64,000 bases of DNA from Burkholderiaceae bacterium (lineage in GTDB: Bacteria; Pseudomonadota; Gammaproteobacteria; Burkholderiales; Burkholderiaceae_E): NCBI GenBank assembly GCA_023954135.1, contig JAMLIN010000016.1, forward strand, positions 1 through 64,000, written 5' to 3'. A program made the translations under genes and the position numbers. The notes beneath the pieces are model-generated. The model had not been told where the DNA came from. It saw only the letters and a program-made list of their open reading frames with translations, and did not search any database. This document shows, piece by piece, positions 57,070 through 64,000 of this stretch (position 1 is its first letter; each line of letters opens with the position of its first letter).

Positions 57070-57855
57070 ATGGGAACCAGGCTGTTCTTGCGGCTGCGCC
57101 GGACGATGCGGCGCGTGGTGTGGATGGCGGCGGCCATTCTCGGCATGGCAGGCGTCGGCGCGCATGCCGGCGAGGTCAGCGTTGCGGTCGCCGCCAACTT
57201 CCTGAAGCCGATGCAGTCGATCGCGCCCGATTTCACTGCGGCCACGGGTCACCAGGTGGTGGTCTCCGGGGGTTCGACGGGCAAGCTCTATTCGCAGATC
57301 GTCGCCGGCGCGCCGTTCGACGTCCTGCTGGCGGCCGACGCGAAGACACCGAAGCGGCTGGTCGACGAAGGCCACGGCGTTGCCGGCAGCCAGTTCACCT
57401 ACGCGATCGGCCAGCTCGTGCTCTGGAGCGCGGATGCCGAGCTGGTCGACGGGGACGGTGCGATCCTCGCAACCGATCGCTACACGAAGATCGCCGTCGC
57501 CAATCCGAAGCTCGCTCCCTATGGCGCCGCGGCCTACGAGGTGCTCGAGGCCCGCAAGCTGCTCGATGCGGTGACGCCGCGGATGGTCACCGGGGAGAAC
57601 ATCGGCCAGACCTACCAGTTCGTGCTGACGCGCAACGCCGAGATCGGTTTCGTGGCGCTGTCTCAGGTCATGGTGCCGGGCCAGCCCGTCGCCGGCTCGA
57701 TGTGGCGGATCCCGCAGGATCTCTACGGCGAGATCCGCCAGGATGCCGTGCTGCTCGAGCGTGGCGAGAGCAACGAGGCGGCCCGCGCCCTGATGGACTA
57801 TCTCCGCACGCCGGCGGCCCGTGAGAAGATCCGCTCCTATGGCTATGCCGACTGA
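57070..57855 (+). CDS. modA: Molybdate-binding periplasmic protein ModA
   Basis: A 261-residue substrate-binding protein. A basic N-terminus and hydrophobic signal peptide (WMAAAILGMAGVGAHAGE) precede the ModA fold: VSVAVAANFLKPMQSIAPDF, SGGSTGKLYSQIVAGAPFDV, LLAADAKTPKRLV, ATDRYTKIAVANPKLAPYGA and GENIGQTYQFVLT. The Ser/Tyr and backbone residues that bind oxyanions in this family lie in these loops. GGGGAGGG precedes the ATG at 57070; the longer frame crosses the ModE box and is rejected. modB starts 27 bases downstream. Confidence 0.95.
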   Translation: MGTRLFLRLRRTMRRVVWMAAAILGMAGVGAHAGEVSVAVAANFLKPMQSIAPDFTAATGHQVVVSGGSTGKLYSQIVAGAPFDVLLAADAKTPKRLVDEGHGVAGSQFTYAIGQLVLWSADAELVDGDGAILATDRYTKIAVANPKLAPYGAAAYEVLEARKLLDAVTPRMVTGENIGQTYQFVLTRNAEIGFVALSQVMVPGQPVAGSMWRIPQDLYGEIRQDAVLLERGESNEAARALMDYLRTPAAREKIRSYGYAD

Positions 57856-57882
57856 CGCGCCCCGGCGGCCTCGCGCCTGCCG

Positions 57883-58566
57883 ATGAGCGAGGCCGACTGG
57901 CTCGCCCTGCGCCTGACCGCCGAGCTCGCGGCGGTCAGCACCGTATTGCTCCTGCTGGTCGGCACGCCGATCGCCTGGTGGCTCGCCCGGACCCGCTCGT
58001 CGGTCAAGCCCCTGGTCGGCGCGATCGTCGCGATGCCGCTGGTGCTGCCGCCCTCGGTGCTGGGCTTCTACCTGCTGGTGCTGATGGGGCCGGCGGGGCC
58101 GGTGGGCAAGCTGACCGAGGCGCTCGGCCTGGGTCGCCTGCCGTTCACGTTCGCCGGGCTGGTGGTCGCTTCGGTGATCTACTCGCTGCCCTTCGTGGTG
58201 CAACCTATCCAGCAGGCCTTCGAAGCCGTTCCCGAAGCCATGCTCGAGGCGGCCGCCGGATTGCGCGCCGGCCCCTGGGATCGTTTCCTCACCATCGCGC
58301 TGCCGCTCGCGCGGCCGGGGCTGCTGACCGCCACCGTGCTCGGCTTCGCCCATACGGTGGGGGAGTTCGGCGTGGTGCTGATGATCGGCGGGAACATCCC
58401 GGGCAAGACCCGGGTGCTTTCGGTCGCGGTCTACGACCACGTCGAGGCGACCGACTTCGCCGATGCCCACCGGCTCGCCGCCGGCATGGTGGTGTTCGCG
58501 CTGATCGTGCTGCTGGTGCTCTATCGGCTGAACCGGCCGCGCGAGATCGGCGGGGTGGCCCGGTGA
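57883..58566 (+). CDS. modB: Molybdate ABC transporter permease ModB
   Basis: A 227-residue inner-membrane permease with five to six helices. The EAA loop that docks ModC is visible as EAMLEAAAGLRAGPWDRFLT followed by IALPLARPG. MPLVLPPSVLGFYLLVLMG and FAHTVGEFGVVLMIGGNIPG are typical of ModB. It overlaps modC by four bases (GTGA). Confidence 0.95.
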   Translation: MSEADWLALRLTAELAAVSTVLLLLVGTPIAWWLARTRSSVKPLVGAIVAMPLVLPPSVLGFYLLVLMGPAGPVGKLTEALGLGRLPFTFAGLVVASVIYSLPFVVQPIQQAFEAVPEAMLEAAAGLRAGPWDRFLTIALPLARPGLLTATVLGFAHTVGEFGVVLMIGGNIPGKTRVLSVAVYDHVEATDFADAHRLAAGMVVFALIVLLVLYRLNRPREIGGVAR

Positions 58567-59675
58567 TCGAAGCGAGCCTGCGGCTCGATCGCGCCGGCTT
58601 CTCGCTCGCGGTCGACTTCGCCGCGCCCGGCGCCGGAATCACCGCGCTGTTCGGCCCCTCGGGCTGCGGCAAGACGACGGTGCTGCGCGCGGTGGCCGGT
58701 CTCGCGCGCGCCCGCGGCCGGGTGGCGCTCGGCGACGAGGTCTGGCAGGACGACGCGAAGGACCTCTTCATCCCGACGCACCGGCGCTCGATCGGCTACG
58801 TGGTACAGGAATCCGCGCTCTTTCCGCACATGTCGGTGCGCCGCAATCTCGAGTACGGACTGAAGCGGGGAACCGAACGCGACCGCCGTCGGCAGGTCGA
58901 CCTCGATGGGCTGGTCGAGCTTCTCGGCATCGGGCACCTGCTCGAGCGGCGACCGACGACGCTGTCGGGCGGCGAGCGGCAGCGCGTCGCGATCGCGCGG
59001 GCGCTCGTACCGGCACCGCGCCTGCTCCTGATGGACGAGCCGCTCGCCGCCCTCGACGCCGAACGCAAGGCGGAGATCCTGCCCTATCTCGAGCGCCTGC
59101 ACGACCGGCTGGAGACGCCGGTGCTCTACGTGAGCCACTCGATCGATGAAGTCGCCCGGCTGGCCGACCAGGTGCTCCTGATGCGCGACGGCCATGTCGA
59201 GGCCGCCGGGGAGGTCACCGGGATGCTCTCGCGCACCGATCTGTCGATCGGCGCGCGCGCCGACGCCAGCGTGGTGATCGATGCGAAGGTCGTGGATCAC
59301 GATGCGCACTACGGGCTCACCCGGATCCGCTGCGCGGGTGGCGAGCTCTGGGTCGGCGAGCTCGATGCCGCTCCCGGCTGCCCTGTGCGGGCGCGCATCA
59401 TGGCGCGCGATGTCTCCATCGCGCGCGAGCGGCCGCAGCGCACCAGCGTCATCAACGTGTTGCCGGCGGTGGTCGAGCAGGTGCGCGAGGAACGCAGCAC
59501 GATGCTGCTGCGCCTGCGTATCGGCGAGGAGACGCCGGCCGCCGGCGCGACCGCCTGGCTGCTTGCCCGCATCACCCGGCGCAGCTTCGATTCGCTTGCG
59601 CTCGCGATCGGCGATTCGATCCACGCGCAGGTCAAGGGGGTGGCGCTCATGCGCGGCGCGGAGCCCGGGCGATGA
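58563..59675 (+). CDS. modC: Molybdate ABC transporter ATPase ModC
   Basis: A 370-residue ATP-binding subunit starting with GTG at 58563. The nucleotide-binding domain has Walker A GPSGCGKTT, Q-loop VVQESALFPHMSV, signature LSGGERQRVAIARALVPAP, Walker B LLLMDEPLAALDAE and the H-loop His in VSHSIDEVARLAD. The C-terminal about 130 residues form a TOBE/Mop-type molybdate-sensing domain (RTSVINVLPAVVEQVREERS). It energises ModB and overlaps modE by four bases (ATGA), so the regulator is made together with the transporter. Confidence 0.94.
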   Translation: MIEASLRLDRAGFSLAVDFAAPGAGITALFGPSGCGKTTVLRAVAGLARARGRVALGDEVWQDDAKDLFIPTHRRSIGYVVQESALFPHMSVRRNLEYGLKRGTERDRRRQVDLDGLVELLGIGHLLERRPTTLSGGERQRVAIARALVPAPRLLLMDEPLAALDAERKAEILPYLERLHDRLETPVLYVSHSIDEVARLADQVLLMRDGHVEAAGEVTGMLSRTDLSIGARADASVVIDAKVVDHDAHYGLTRIRCAGGELWVGELDAAPGCPVRARIMARDVSIARERPQRTSVINVLPAVVEQVREERSTMLLRLRIGEETPAAGATAWLLARITRRSFDSLALAIGDSIHAQVKGVALMRGAEPGR

Positions 59676-60502
59676 GCACCGCAGGGCGCAAGCCGCGTGG
59701 CGGGCGCATCGGCCTCGAGGGGGCGCTGACGCTGAGCGTGGGCGGCCGTTCTCTCGGCGGGCGCAGCCGGATCGACCTGCTGCGCGCGGTCGCCGAGCAC
59801 GGCTCGATCACGGCCGCCGCCAAGGCGGTGGGGCTGAGCTACAAGGCGGCATGGGACGCGATCGACACCATGAACAATCTCGCCGGCGAGCCGCTGGTGC
59901 TGCGCTCGACCGGCGGCCGGGGCGGTGGCTCGTCGCACCTGAGCCCTCGCGGCGAGAGTCTGGTGGAGCGCTTCGAGCAGCTCGATGCGCTGCATCGGCG
60001 CCTGCTGCACCGGCTGGAGGAAGCGTCGCCGGGCGGCGATCACGAAATCGATCTCCTGAGGAGCCTGAGCATGAGGACCAGCGCCAGAAACCAGTTCGCG
60101 GGCGTGGTGTCGAAGCTGACCCGCGGGGCGGTCAACGACGAGGTGGAGGTCCGCCTGGCGGGCGGCTCGATCATCGTCGCGATCATCACCCGCGAGAGCA
60201 CCGAGACGCTCGGGCTCGCCGAAGGCGCGCCGGTCATCGCGCTGGTCGGGGCGACATCCGTGATCATCGCCACCGGCATCGACGATGGCGCGCGGGTATC
60301 GGCGCGCAATCGCCTCGCCGGCACGATCGCCGCCGTCTCGCGCGGAGCTGTCAATGCCGAGGTCGTGCTCGACATCGACGGAGGAGGCCGGATCGCCGCC
60401 ACCGTCACGATGGCCAGCGCCGACGACATGGCGCTCGCGCCGGGCGCGCGCGCGGTGGCGATGTTCAAGGCCTCGTCGGTGATCCTCGCCGTCGCGCCCT
60501 GA
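59672..60502 (+). CDS. modE: Molybdate-responsive regulator ModE
   Basis: A 276-residue regulator with an N-terminal LysR-like winged helix (DLLRAVAEHGSITAAAKAVG, SYKAAWDAIDTMNN) and two tandem Mop domains, SARNQFAGVVSKLTRGAVND and SARNRLAGTIAAVSRGAVNA, that bind molybdate. In E. coli, Mo-loaded ModE represses modABC and activates some molybdoenzyme genes. Here it is the last gene of modABC-modE, behind a matching operator at 56989-57012, so it is autoregulated. The fdhD/YdeP molybdoenzyme locus is 50 kb away in the same window, with no ModE box seen in front of it. Confidence 0.95.
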   Translation: MSTAGRKPRGGRIGLEGALTLSVGGRSLGGRSRIDLLRAVAEHGSITAAAKAVGLSYKAAWDAIDTMNNLAGEPLVLRSTGGRGGGSSHLSPRGESLVERFEQLDALHRRLLHRLEEASPGGDHEIDLLRSLSMRTSARNQFAGVVSKLTRGAVNDEVEVRLAGGSIIVAIITRESTETLGLAEGAPVIALVGATSVIIATGIDDGARVSARNRLAGTIAAVSRGAVNAEVVLDIDGGGRIAATVTMASADDMALAPGARAVAMFKASSVILAVAP

Positions 60503-60503
60503 G

Positions 60504-61352
60504 TCAGGTGCCGTCCAGCGCAAGGCGCCCCGGCCCGACGCGGCCGAGCCCCGGCAGGCGCAGCGCGAAGTCGTCGAGATCGAAGCCCGCGTTCAGGCCG
60601 AGCAGATTGATCTCGATGCCCTCGCTGCGGCCGACGGCGACGCCGAGCACGCCGTGGAAGGACAACTGCCAGCCGGTGCCGCTCGGCGTGGGCACGAGAT
60701 AGCGGCCCGGGGGCAGCCAGTCCTTGCCGATCGCGGTCGGCGGCAGGTCGAGCCCGAGCTGCGGAACCTCGCGGGCGATCCAGGCGACGAAGGTGTTGCT
60801 GTTGGGACCGGGCCAGGCGCTGTAGCGATCGGTGTACGGATAGCTCGCGACGGCCGCCTCGATGCGGTCGATCAGCTCCTCGACGCCGTCGCCGCGGAGC
60901 TCGGCGAGCACGCCCGGCCGGGCATCGAACCACAGGAAGTCGGGCGGTCCGGATCGCGAGGTGCTCACCACTGATCCGCCGCGCCGCAGGTTCCATCCCA
61001 GGACGTGGTGGACGGTGTAGTGCTCGGCGTTCTCGCGCTTGGTCGCTATCCAGGTGTGCAGGCCGAAGGCGCCGCGCCAGTTGAAGGTCCGGGCGCCGTA
61101 GACCTGCACGACCGCCGCCGGCTCGGCCGCCGGTGACGGTGCGAGCCCGGTGCTTGCCCGGCTGGCGGTGCTCCAGTGCGCATCGAGATCGATGCCGCCG
61201 AAGGCGAGCACCGCCAGCGGCCCGATCAGCAGCAGGAGCACCGTCGTCATGAACGCCGCCGTTACCCGAAACGCGAGTCGCGACAGGTAGGCGAAGCGCG
61301 TGGCGCAAGCCAGGGATGTCGACGCAGCCGGCGTTCGTTCGACCTCGTTCAA
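60504..61352 (-). CDS. DUF3750 family membrane-anchored protein
   Basis: A 282-residue protein with one N-terminal transmembrane segment (about residues 33-53, AAFMTTVLLLLIGPLAVLAF). The soluble part has the DUF3750 pattern: VVQVYGARTFNWRGAFGLHT, WIATKRENAEHYTVHHVLGW, YPYTDRYSAWPGPNSNTFVA and PPTAIGKDWLPPGRYL. Conserved His and Asn residues suggest an enzyme, but no activity is known for the family. Its stop lies one base past the end of modE in convergent orientation. Start choice is uncertain; a Met directly before the hydrophobic segment (residue 35) is also possible. It is divergent from ehuB. Confidence 0.82.
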   Translation of the reverse strand: MNEVERTPAASTSLACATRFAYLSRLAFRVTAAFMTTVLLLLIGPLAVLAFGGIDLDAHWSTASRASTGLAPSPAAEPAAVVQVYGARTFNWRGAFGLHTWIATKRENAEHYTVHHVLGWNLRRGGSVVSTSRSGPPDFLWFDARPGVLAELRGDGVEELIDRIEAAVASYPYTDRYSAWPGPNSNTFVAWIAREVPQLGLDLPPTAIGKDWLPPGRYLVPTPSGTGWQLSFHGVLGVAVGRSEGIEINLLGLNAGFDLDDFALRLPGLGRVGPGRLALDGT

Positions 61353-61465
61353 TGTTTATCCATATCGTCGGGTTGGTCTTGCGATTTTGTCATTCATCCT
61401 CGATTCGTTAGCATGTCCCTTCCAACGCGCGGGTCCGCGGCCGGCGCAGAACGAGCGGAGGAAAC

Positions 61466-62314
61466 ATGTACGAGCGCATTGCGCGCCGGTTCATCACGGC
61501 TGCAATCATCGTCCTGGGTCTCGGTGCATCGCTTGCCGGTGCGGGTCCGCTGTCCGATCGCATCGAATCGGGCAAGTCGATCCGGATCGGTTTCGCGAAC
61601 GAAGTCCCCTGGGCGTATCCGGGCGAGGGCGGCAGGCCCGCCGGCTTCGTCAATGCCTACGTGATCGGCCTGCTCAAGCACATGGGCTACGAGCAGGTCG
61701 AGCCGGTCGTCACCGACTGGGGGGGCCTCGTGCCGGCGCTGATGGCCAATCGTGTGGACATGGTGACCGGTGGCCTCTACATCCTCGCGAGTCGCTGCCG
61801 CAGCATCGCCTTCTCCGAGCCCATCGGTCGTTTCGGCGATGCCTTCATCGTCGCGGCCGGCAATCCCAAGGGCCTCGCCACCTACGCCGACATCCGGGAC
61901 CGAAAGGCGATCCTCGCCACCGGCGCCGGCTACAACACCGTCGAGGCGGCGAGGAAGGAGGGCGTGCCGGACTCGCAGCTGATGCAGGTGCCCGGGCCCA
62001 CCGAGATCCTCGCCGCCGTGCGCGCGGGGCGCGCCGATGCGGGCGGCGGTACCTGGTTCACCATGCTCCAGCTCGCCGAGGCCGCCGGCGGTGACGTCGA
62101 GGTCACCAACCCGGCAGCGCTGCCGGAATGGACGCTCAACTATGTCGGCGTGGGCTTCCGGCCGGCCGATCGGGATTTTCTCGAGAAGTTCAATGCGGCG
62201 CAGCGCGAATGGCTCGGTTCCGACGAGATGCTCGCGGCGGTCGCACCCTACGGCTACGGCCCCGAGCAACTGCCCGGCGACGTGACGACCGAGTGGGCCT
62301 GCGCCAATCGATGA
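61466..62314 (+). CDS. ehuB: Ectoine/hydroxyectoine-binding periplasmic protein EhuB
   Basis: A 282-residue solute-binding protein with a signal peptide (ITAAIIVLGLGASLAGAG). The family 3 fold is clear and shows EhuB-type landmarks: IRIGFANEVPWAYPGEGGRP, GFVNAYVIGLLKHMGY, VTDWGGLVPALMANRVDMVT, SRCRSIAFSEPIGRFGDAFI and ATGAGYNTVEAARKEGVP. The aromatic residues that bracket ectoine in the Sinorhizobium protein are plausibly the Phe/Trp in the first block. It leads an ehuBCDA operon, which takes up the compatible solutes ectoine and hydroxyectoine for osmoprotection or as nutrient. No doe/eut catabolic genes are visible before the window ends. Confidence 0.88.
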   Translation: MYERIARRFITAAIIVLGLGASLAGAGPLSDRIESGKSIRIGFANEVPWAYPGEGGRPAGFVNAYVIGLLKHMGYEQVEPVVTDWGGLVPALMANRVDMVTGGLYILASRCRSIAFSEPIGRFGDAFIVAAGNPKGLATYADIRDRKAILATGAGYNTVEAARKEGVPDSQLMQVPGPTEILAAVRAGRADAGGGTWFTMLQLAEAAGGDVEVTNPAALPEWTLNYVGVGFRPADRDFLEKFNAAQREWLGSDEMLAAVAPYGYGPEQLPGDVTTEWACANR

Positions 62315-62336
62315 GAACCTGCGTCCGAACCACCGG

Positions 62337-63005
62337 GTGAGCTACGCCGAATTCCTCCTGACCCACGCGCCCCAGTTCGCGCAAGGGGCTCTGGTCACCG
62401 CGCAGCAGGCGGTGCTCGCCGCCTTGCTCGCGACCGCGATCGCGCTCGCCGCAGGCTTGCTGCGGCTGGCGCCGCGCGCGCCGCTGCGCTGGATCGCCGC
62501 GACCTACATCGAGGTCCTGCGCGGCACGTCGCTGCTGGTGCAGCTCTACTGGATCTTTTTCGTGCTGCCTCTTCTGGGCGTGTCCTTCGACAAGTTCACC
62601 GCCGGCTTCGTTGCCGTCGGAATGAACCTCGGCGCCTATGGCGCCGAGCTCGTCCGCGGATCCATTCTCGCCGTGCCACGCGGCCAGTGGGAAGCCGCCC
62701 TTGCGCTCAACATGTCGCCGGCCCGGCGGATGCGGCGCATCGTCCTGCCCCAGGCGATCGCCATCGGACTACCGGCCTGGGGGAACCTGATGATCGAGCT
62801 GCTGAAGGGAACGGCGCTGGTTTCGCTGATCGCGGTTGCCGACCTGATGTTCGTCGCCAGGCAGATCAACGGGTCGACCTTCCTGTCGGCACAGGCCTTC
62901 GGCACCGCGCTCGTCCTGTACTACGCGATGGCGCGCTTCGTCCTCACACCCGCGATGCGGGCCCTCGAGCGGACGATGGCGCGGCGCATGGGAAGGGCCG
63001 CGTGA
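62337..63005 (+). CDS. ehuC: Ectoine ABC transporter permease EhuC
   Basis: A 222-residue amino-acid-type ABC permease (HisM/GlnP family) starting with GTG at 62337. The family start is visible in EVLRGTSLLVQLYWIFFVLP and the EAA loop as RGQWEAALALNMSPARRMRR followed by IVLPQAI. IELLKGTALVSLIAVADLMF is conserved among polar amino acid permeases. It forms the channel with EhuD. It sits 22 bases after ehuB and shares one base with ehuD (TGATG). Confidence 0.9.
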   Translation: MSYAEFLLTHAPQFAQGALVTAQQAVLAALLATAIALAAGLLRLAPRAPLRWIAATYIEVLRGTSLLVQLYWIFFVLPLLGVSFDKFTAGFVAVGMNLGAYGAELVRGSILAVPRGQWEAALALNMSPARRMRRIVLPQAIAIGLPAWGNLMIELLKGTALVSLIAVADLMFVARQINGSTFLSAQAFGTALVLYYAMARFVLTPAMRALERTMARRMGRAA

Positions 63006-63673
63006 TGGACTGGCAATGGGATTTCACGCTCGAGATCCTTCCCCGGCTGGCCGTCGCCACCGGGCACACGCTGCTGGCCGCCGGCCTCGGCTACGCGATC
63101 GCGCTGGCGCTCGGACTGGTGCTGGCGATCGCGCAGCGCTCCCCGTGGCGTCCCGTCAACGCCTGCGTGCGCGAGCTCGTCGAGATGGTGCGTTCCACAC
63201 CGCTCGTGCTGCAGGTCTTCTTCGTCTTCTATGTCGGTCCGCAGTTCGGGCTGCGACTCTCGCCCTGGACCGCCGGCATGATCGCGATCGGCCTGCACTA
63301 TGCCTGTTACCTGTCCGAGGTCTATCGCGGGGCGATCGAGAGCGTGCCGCGCGGCCAGTGGGAGGCGGCGAAGTCGCTCAACATGGGGCCGATGCGAACC
63401 TGGAGCCGCATCGTCCTGCCGCAGGCGGTGTCGCCGGCGCTGCCGGGGCTCGGCAACTACCTGGTCGGCATCCTGAAGGACACCCCGATCCTGTCGGTCA
63501 TCGGCGTGGCCGAGCTGATGCATGCCGCGAGCGCCATCGGCGCCGAGAGCTATCGCTTCCTCGAGCCGTACACGCTCGTCGGCCTCCTTTTCCTCATGAT
63601 CTCGCTGCCTCTCGCGATGATGGCGCGCTGGATCGAACGCCGGGTCCGTGTCCGGCTGGGAGTGGTCTCGTGA
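63005..63673 (+). CDS. ehuD: Ectoine ABC transporter permease EhuD
   Basis: A 222-residue permease paralogous to EhuC. It has RELVEMVRSTPLVLQVFFVF, the EAA loop RGQWEAAKSLNMGPMRTWSR with IVLPQAVSP, and GILKDTPILSVIGVAELMH. The ATG at 63005 overlaps the ehuC stop by one base; the longer frame upstream is a shadow of ehuC. It overlaps ehuA by four bases (GTGA). Confidence 0.9.
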   Translation: MDWQWDFTLEILPRLAVATGHTLLAAGLGYAIALALGLVLAIAQRSPWRPVNACVRELVEMVRSTPLVLQVFFVFYVGPQFGLRLSPWTAGMIAIGLHYACYLSEVYRGAIESVPRGQWEAAKSLNMGPMRTWSRIVLPQAVSPALPGLGNYLVGILKDTPILSVIGVAELMHAASAIGAESYRFLEPYTLVGLLFLMISLPLAMMARWIERRVRVRLGVVS

Positions 63674-64000
63674 ACGCTGGCGGTGCCGCCACGCCGATGG
63701 TCAGGTTCGACAAGGTGAGCAAGCGCTACGGTGATCTCGTGGTGCTCGATCGGCTCGACCTCGAGATCGCCGCCGGCGAGACGGTCGCGATCATCGGGCC
63801 CTCGGGCTCGGGCAAGACGACCGTCCTGCGCACCCTGATGACGCTCGAGCCTATCGACGACGGCGTGATCCATGTCGATGGCGAGCCACTGACGCACTGC
63901 GAGCGCCGCGGTCGCCTCGTGCCCGCCGACCGTGCCCACCTGCGCCGGATGCGCGGCAAGATCGGCATGTGCTTCCAGCAGTTCAACCTCTTCCCGCACA
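63670..64000 (+). CDS. ehuA: Ectoine ABC transporter ATPase EhuA, N-terminal part, cut by window edge
   Basis: The frame opens with GTG at 63670 (overlapping ehuD as GTGA; an ATG at 63697 is the alternative) and runs off the window after about 110 residues. It reads MVRFDKVSKRYGDLVVLDRL, the Walker A GPSGSGKTT, an insert rich in Arg/His typical of EhuA-type proteins (about 75-95), and the Q-loop MCFQQFNLFPH. Signature and Walker B motifs lie beyond the window. It is the energy-coupling subunit of the ehuBCDA uptake system. Confidence 0.9.
   Translation, partial: MNAGGAATPMVRFDKVSKRYGDLVVLDRLDLEIAAGETVAIIGPSGSGKTTVLRTLMTLEPIDDGVIHVDGEPLTHCERRGRLVPADRAHLRRMRGKIGMCFQQFNLFPH

Overview
The window is about 64 kb of high-GC (roughly 68-70%) bacterial chromosome. 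Genes are tightly packed, with many ATGA/GTGA stop-start overlaps. The gene set suggests a betaproteobacterium, most likely Burkholderiales: a tandem cyanophycin synthetase pair with its dedicated ABC transporter and DUF1854 partner, a CueR/CopA copper locus, a MarR-EmrAB pump, single-chain pyruvate carboxylase, a ModE-controlled modABC locus and an Ehu-type ectoine uptake operon. This taxonomic call is inferred from gene content and composition, not from a marker gene. No rRNA, tRNA, CRISPR array or complete insertion sequence was seen.

Layout. 1-0.5 kb: the 3' end of a lower-GC coiled-coil gene of accessory character, abutting the beheaded 3' end of a copper-chaperone-like (HMA) gene. 0.7-3.5 kb: cueR and copA behind a textbook CueR promoter with a 19-bp spacer. 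3.5-6.7 kb: fdhD and a YdeP-family molybdopterin oxidoreductase. 6.8-10 kb: a panE-like reductase, a shared terminator and a CotH-kinase lipoprotein. 10-11.1 kb: a VapBC module between two gene scraps. 11.1-20.2 kb: RluF-like pseudouridine synthase, a histone-deacetylase-family enzyme next to a PatZ-type protein acetyltransferase, fbp, pepN and a DUF4136 lipoprotein. 20.4-29.5 kb: the most unusual block (below). 29.5-31.7 kb: a subtilisin-like lipoprotein protease whose prodomain appears to be a separate downstream gene. 31.8-38.8 kb: pyruvate carboxylase, a histidine phosphatase, an acyl-CoA synthetase and a CaiB-type CoA transferase. 38.8-46.7 kb: the cyanophycin locus. 46.7-51.3 kb: a DUF2130 protein, two MFS transporters and an XRE/MmyB-like regulator. 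51.5-53 kb: ZIP transporter and Dps. 53.2-56.9 kb: marR-emrA-emrB and a short cation-diffusion facilitator overlapping emrB antisense. 57-60.5 kb: ModE box, modABC, modE. 60.5-64 kb: DUF3750 protein and ehuBCD plus the start of ehuA, cut by the window edge.

The block most likely to be an undescribed system is 20.4-29.5 kb. A large extracellular-type protein with an N-terminal [10 protein letters not shown] motif, VCBS-like repeats, a collagen-like Pro-Gly tract and a basic tail is followed by a TolC-like outer-membrane lipoprotein with an extra C-terminal domain, a short periplasmic adaptor, a GAF-like/transmembrane/HlyD adaptor and a PqqD-like/M50 protease/HlyD fusion. The last four genes overlap one another. 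The cluster looks like a type I secretion apparatus but has no ABC ATPase or RND pump; an intramembrane metalloprotease fused to an adaptor takes the inner-membrane place. The subtilase/prodomain pair lies convergently 30 bp beyond it.

Other links inside the window: molybdate uptake (modABC/modE) can supply the FdhD/YdeP molybdoenzyme; the HDAC-family enzyme and PatZ are ten bases apart and could set and remove the same acylation; cphA', cphA, the ABC transporter and DUF1854 form a divergent cyanophycin module.
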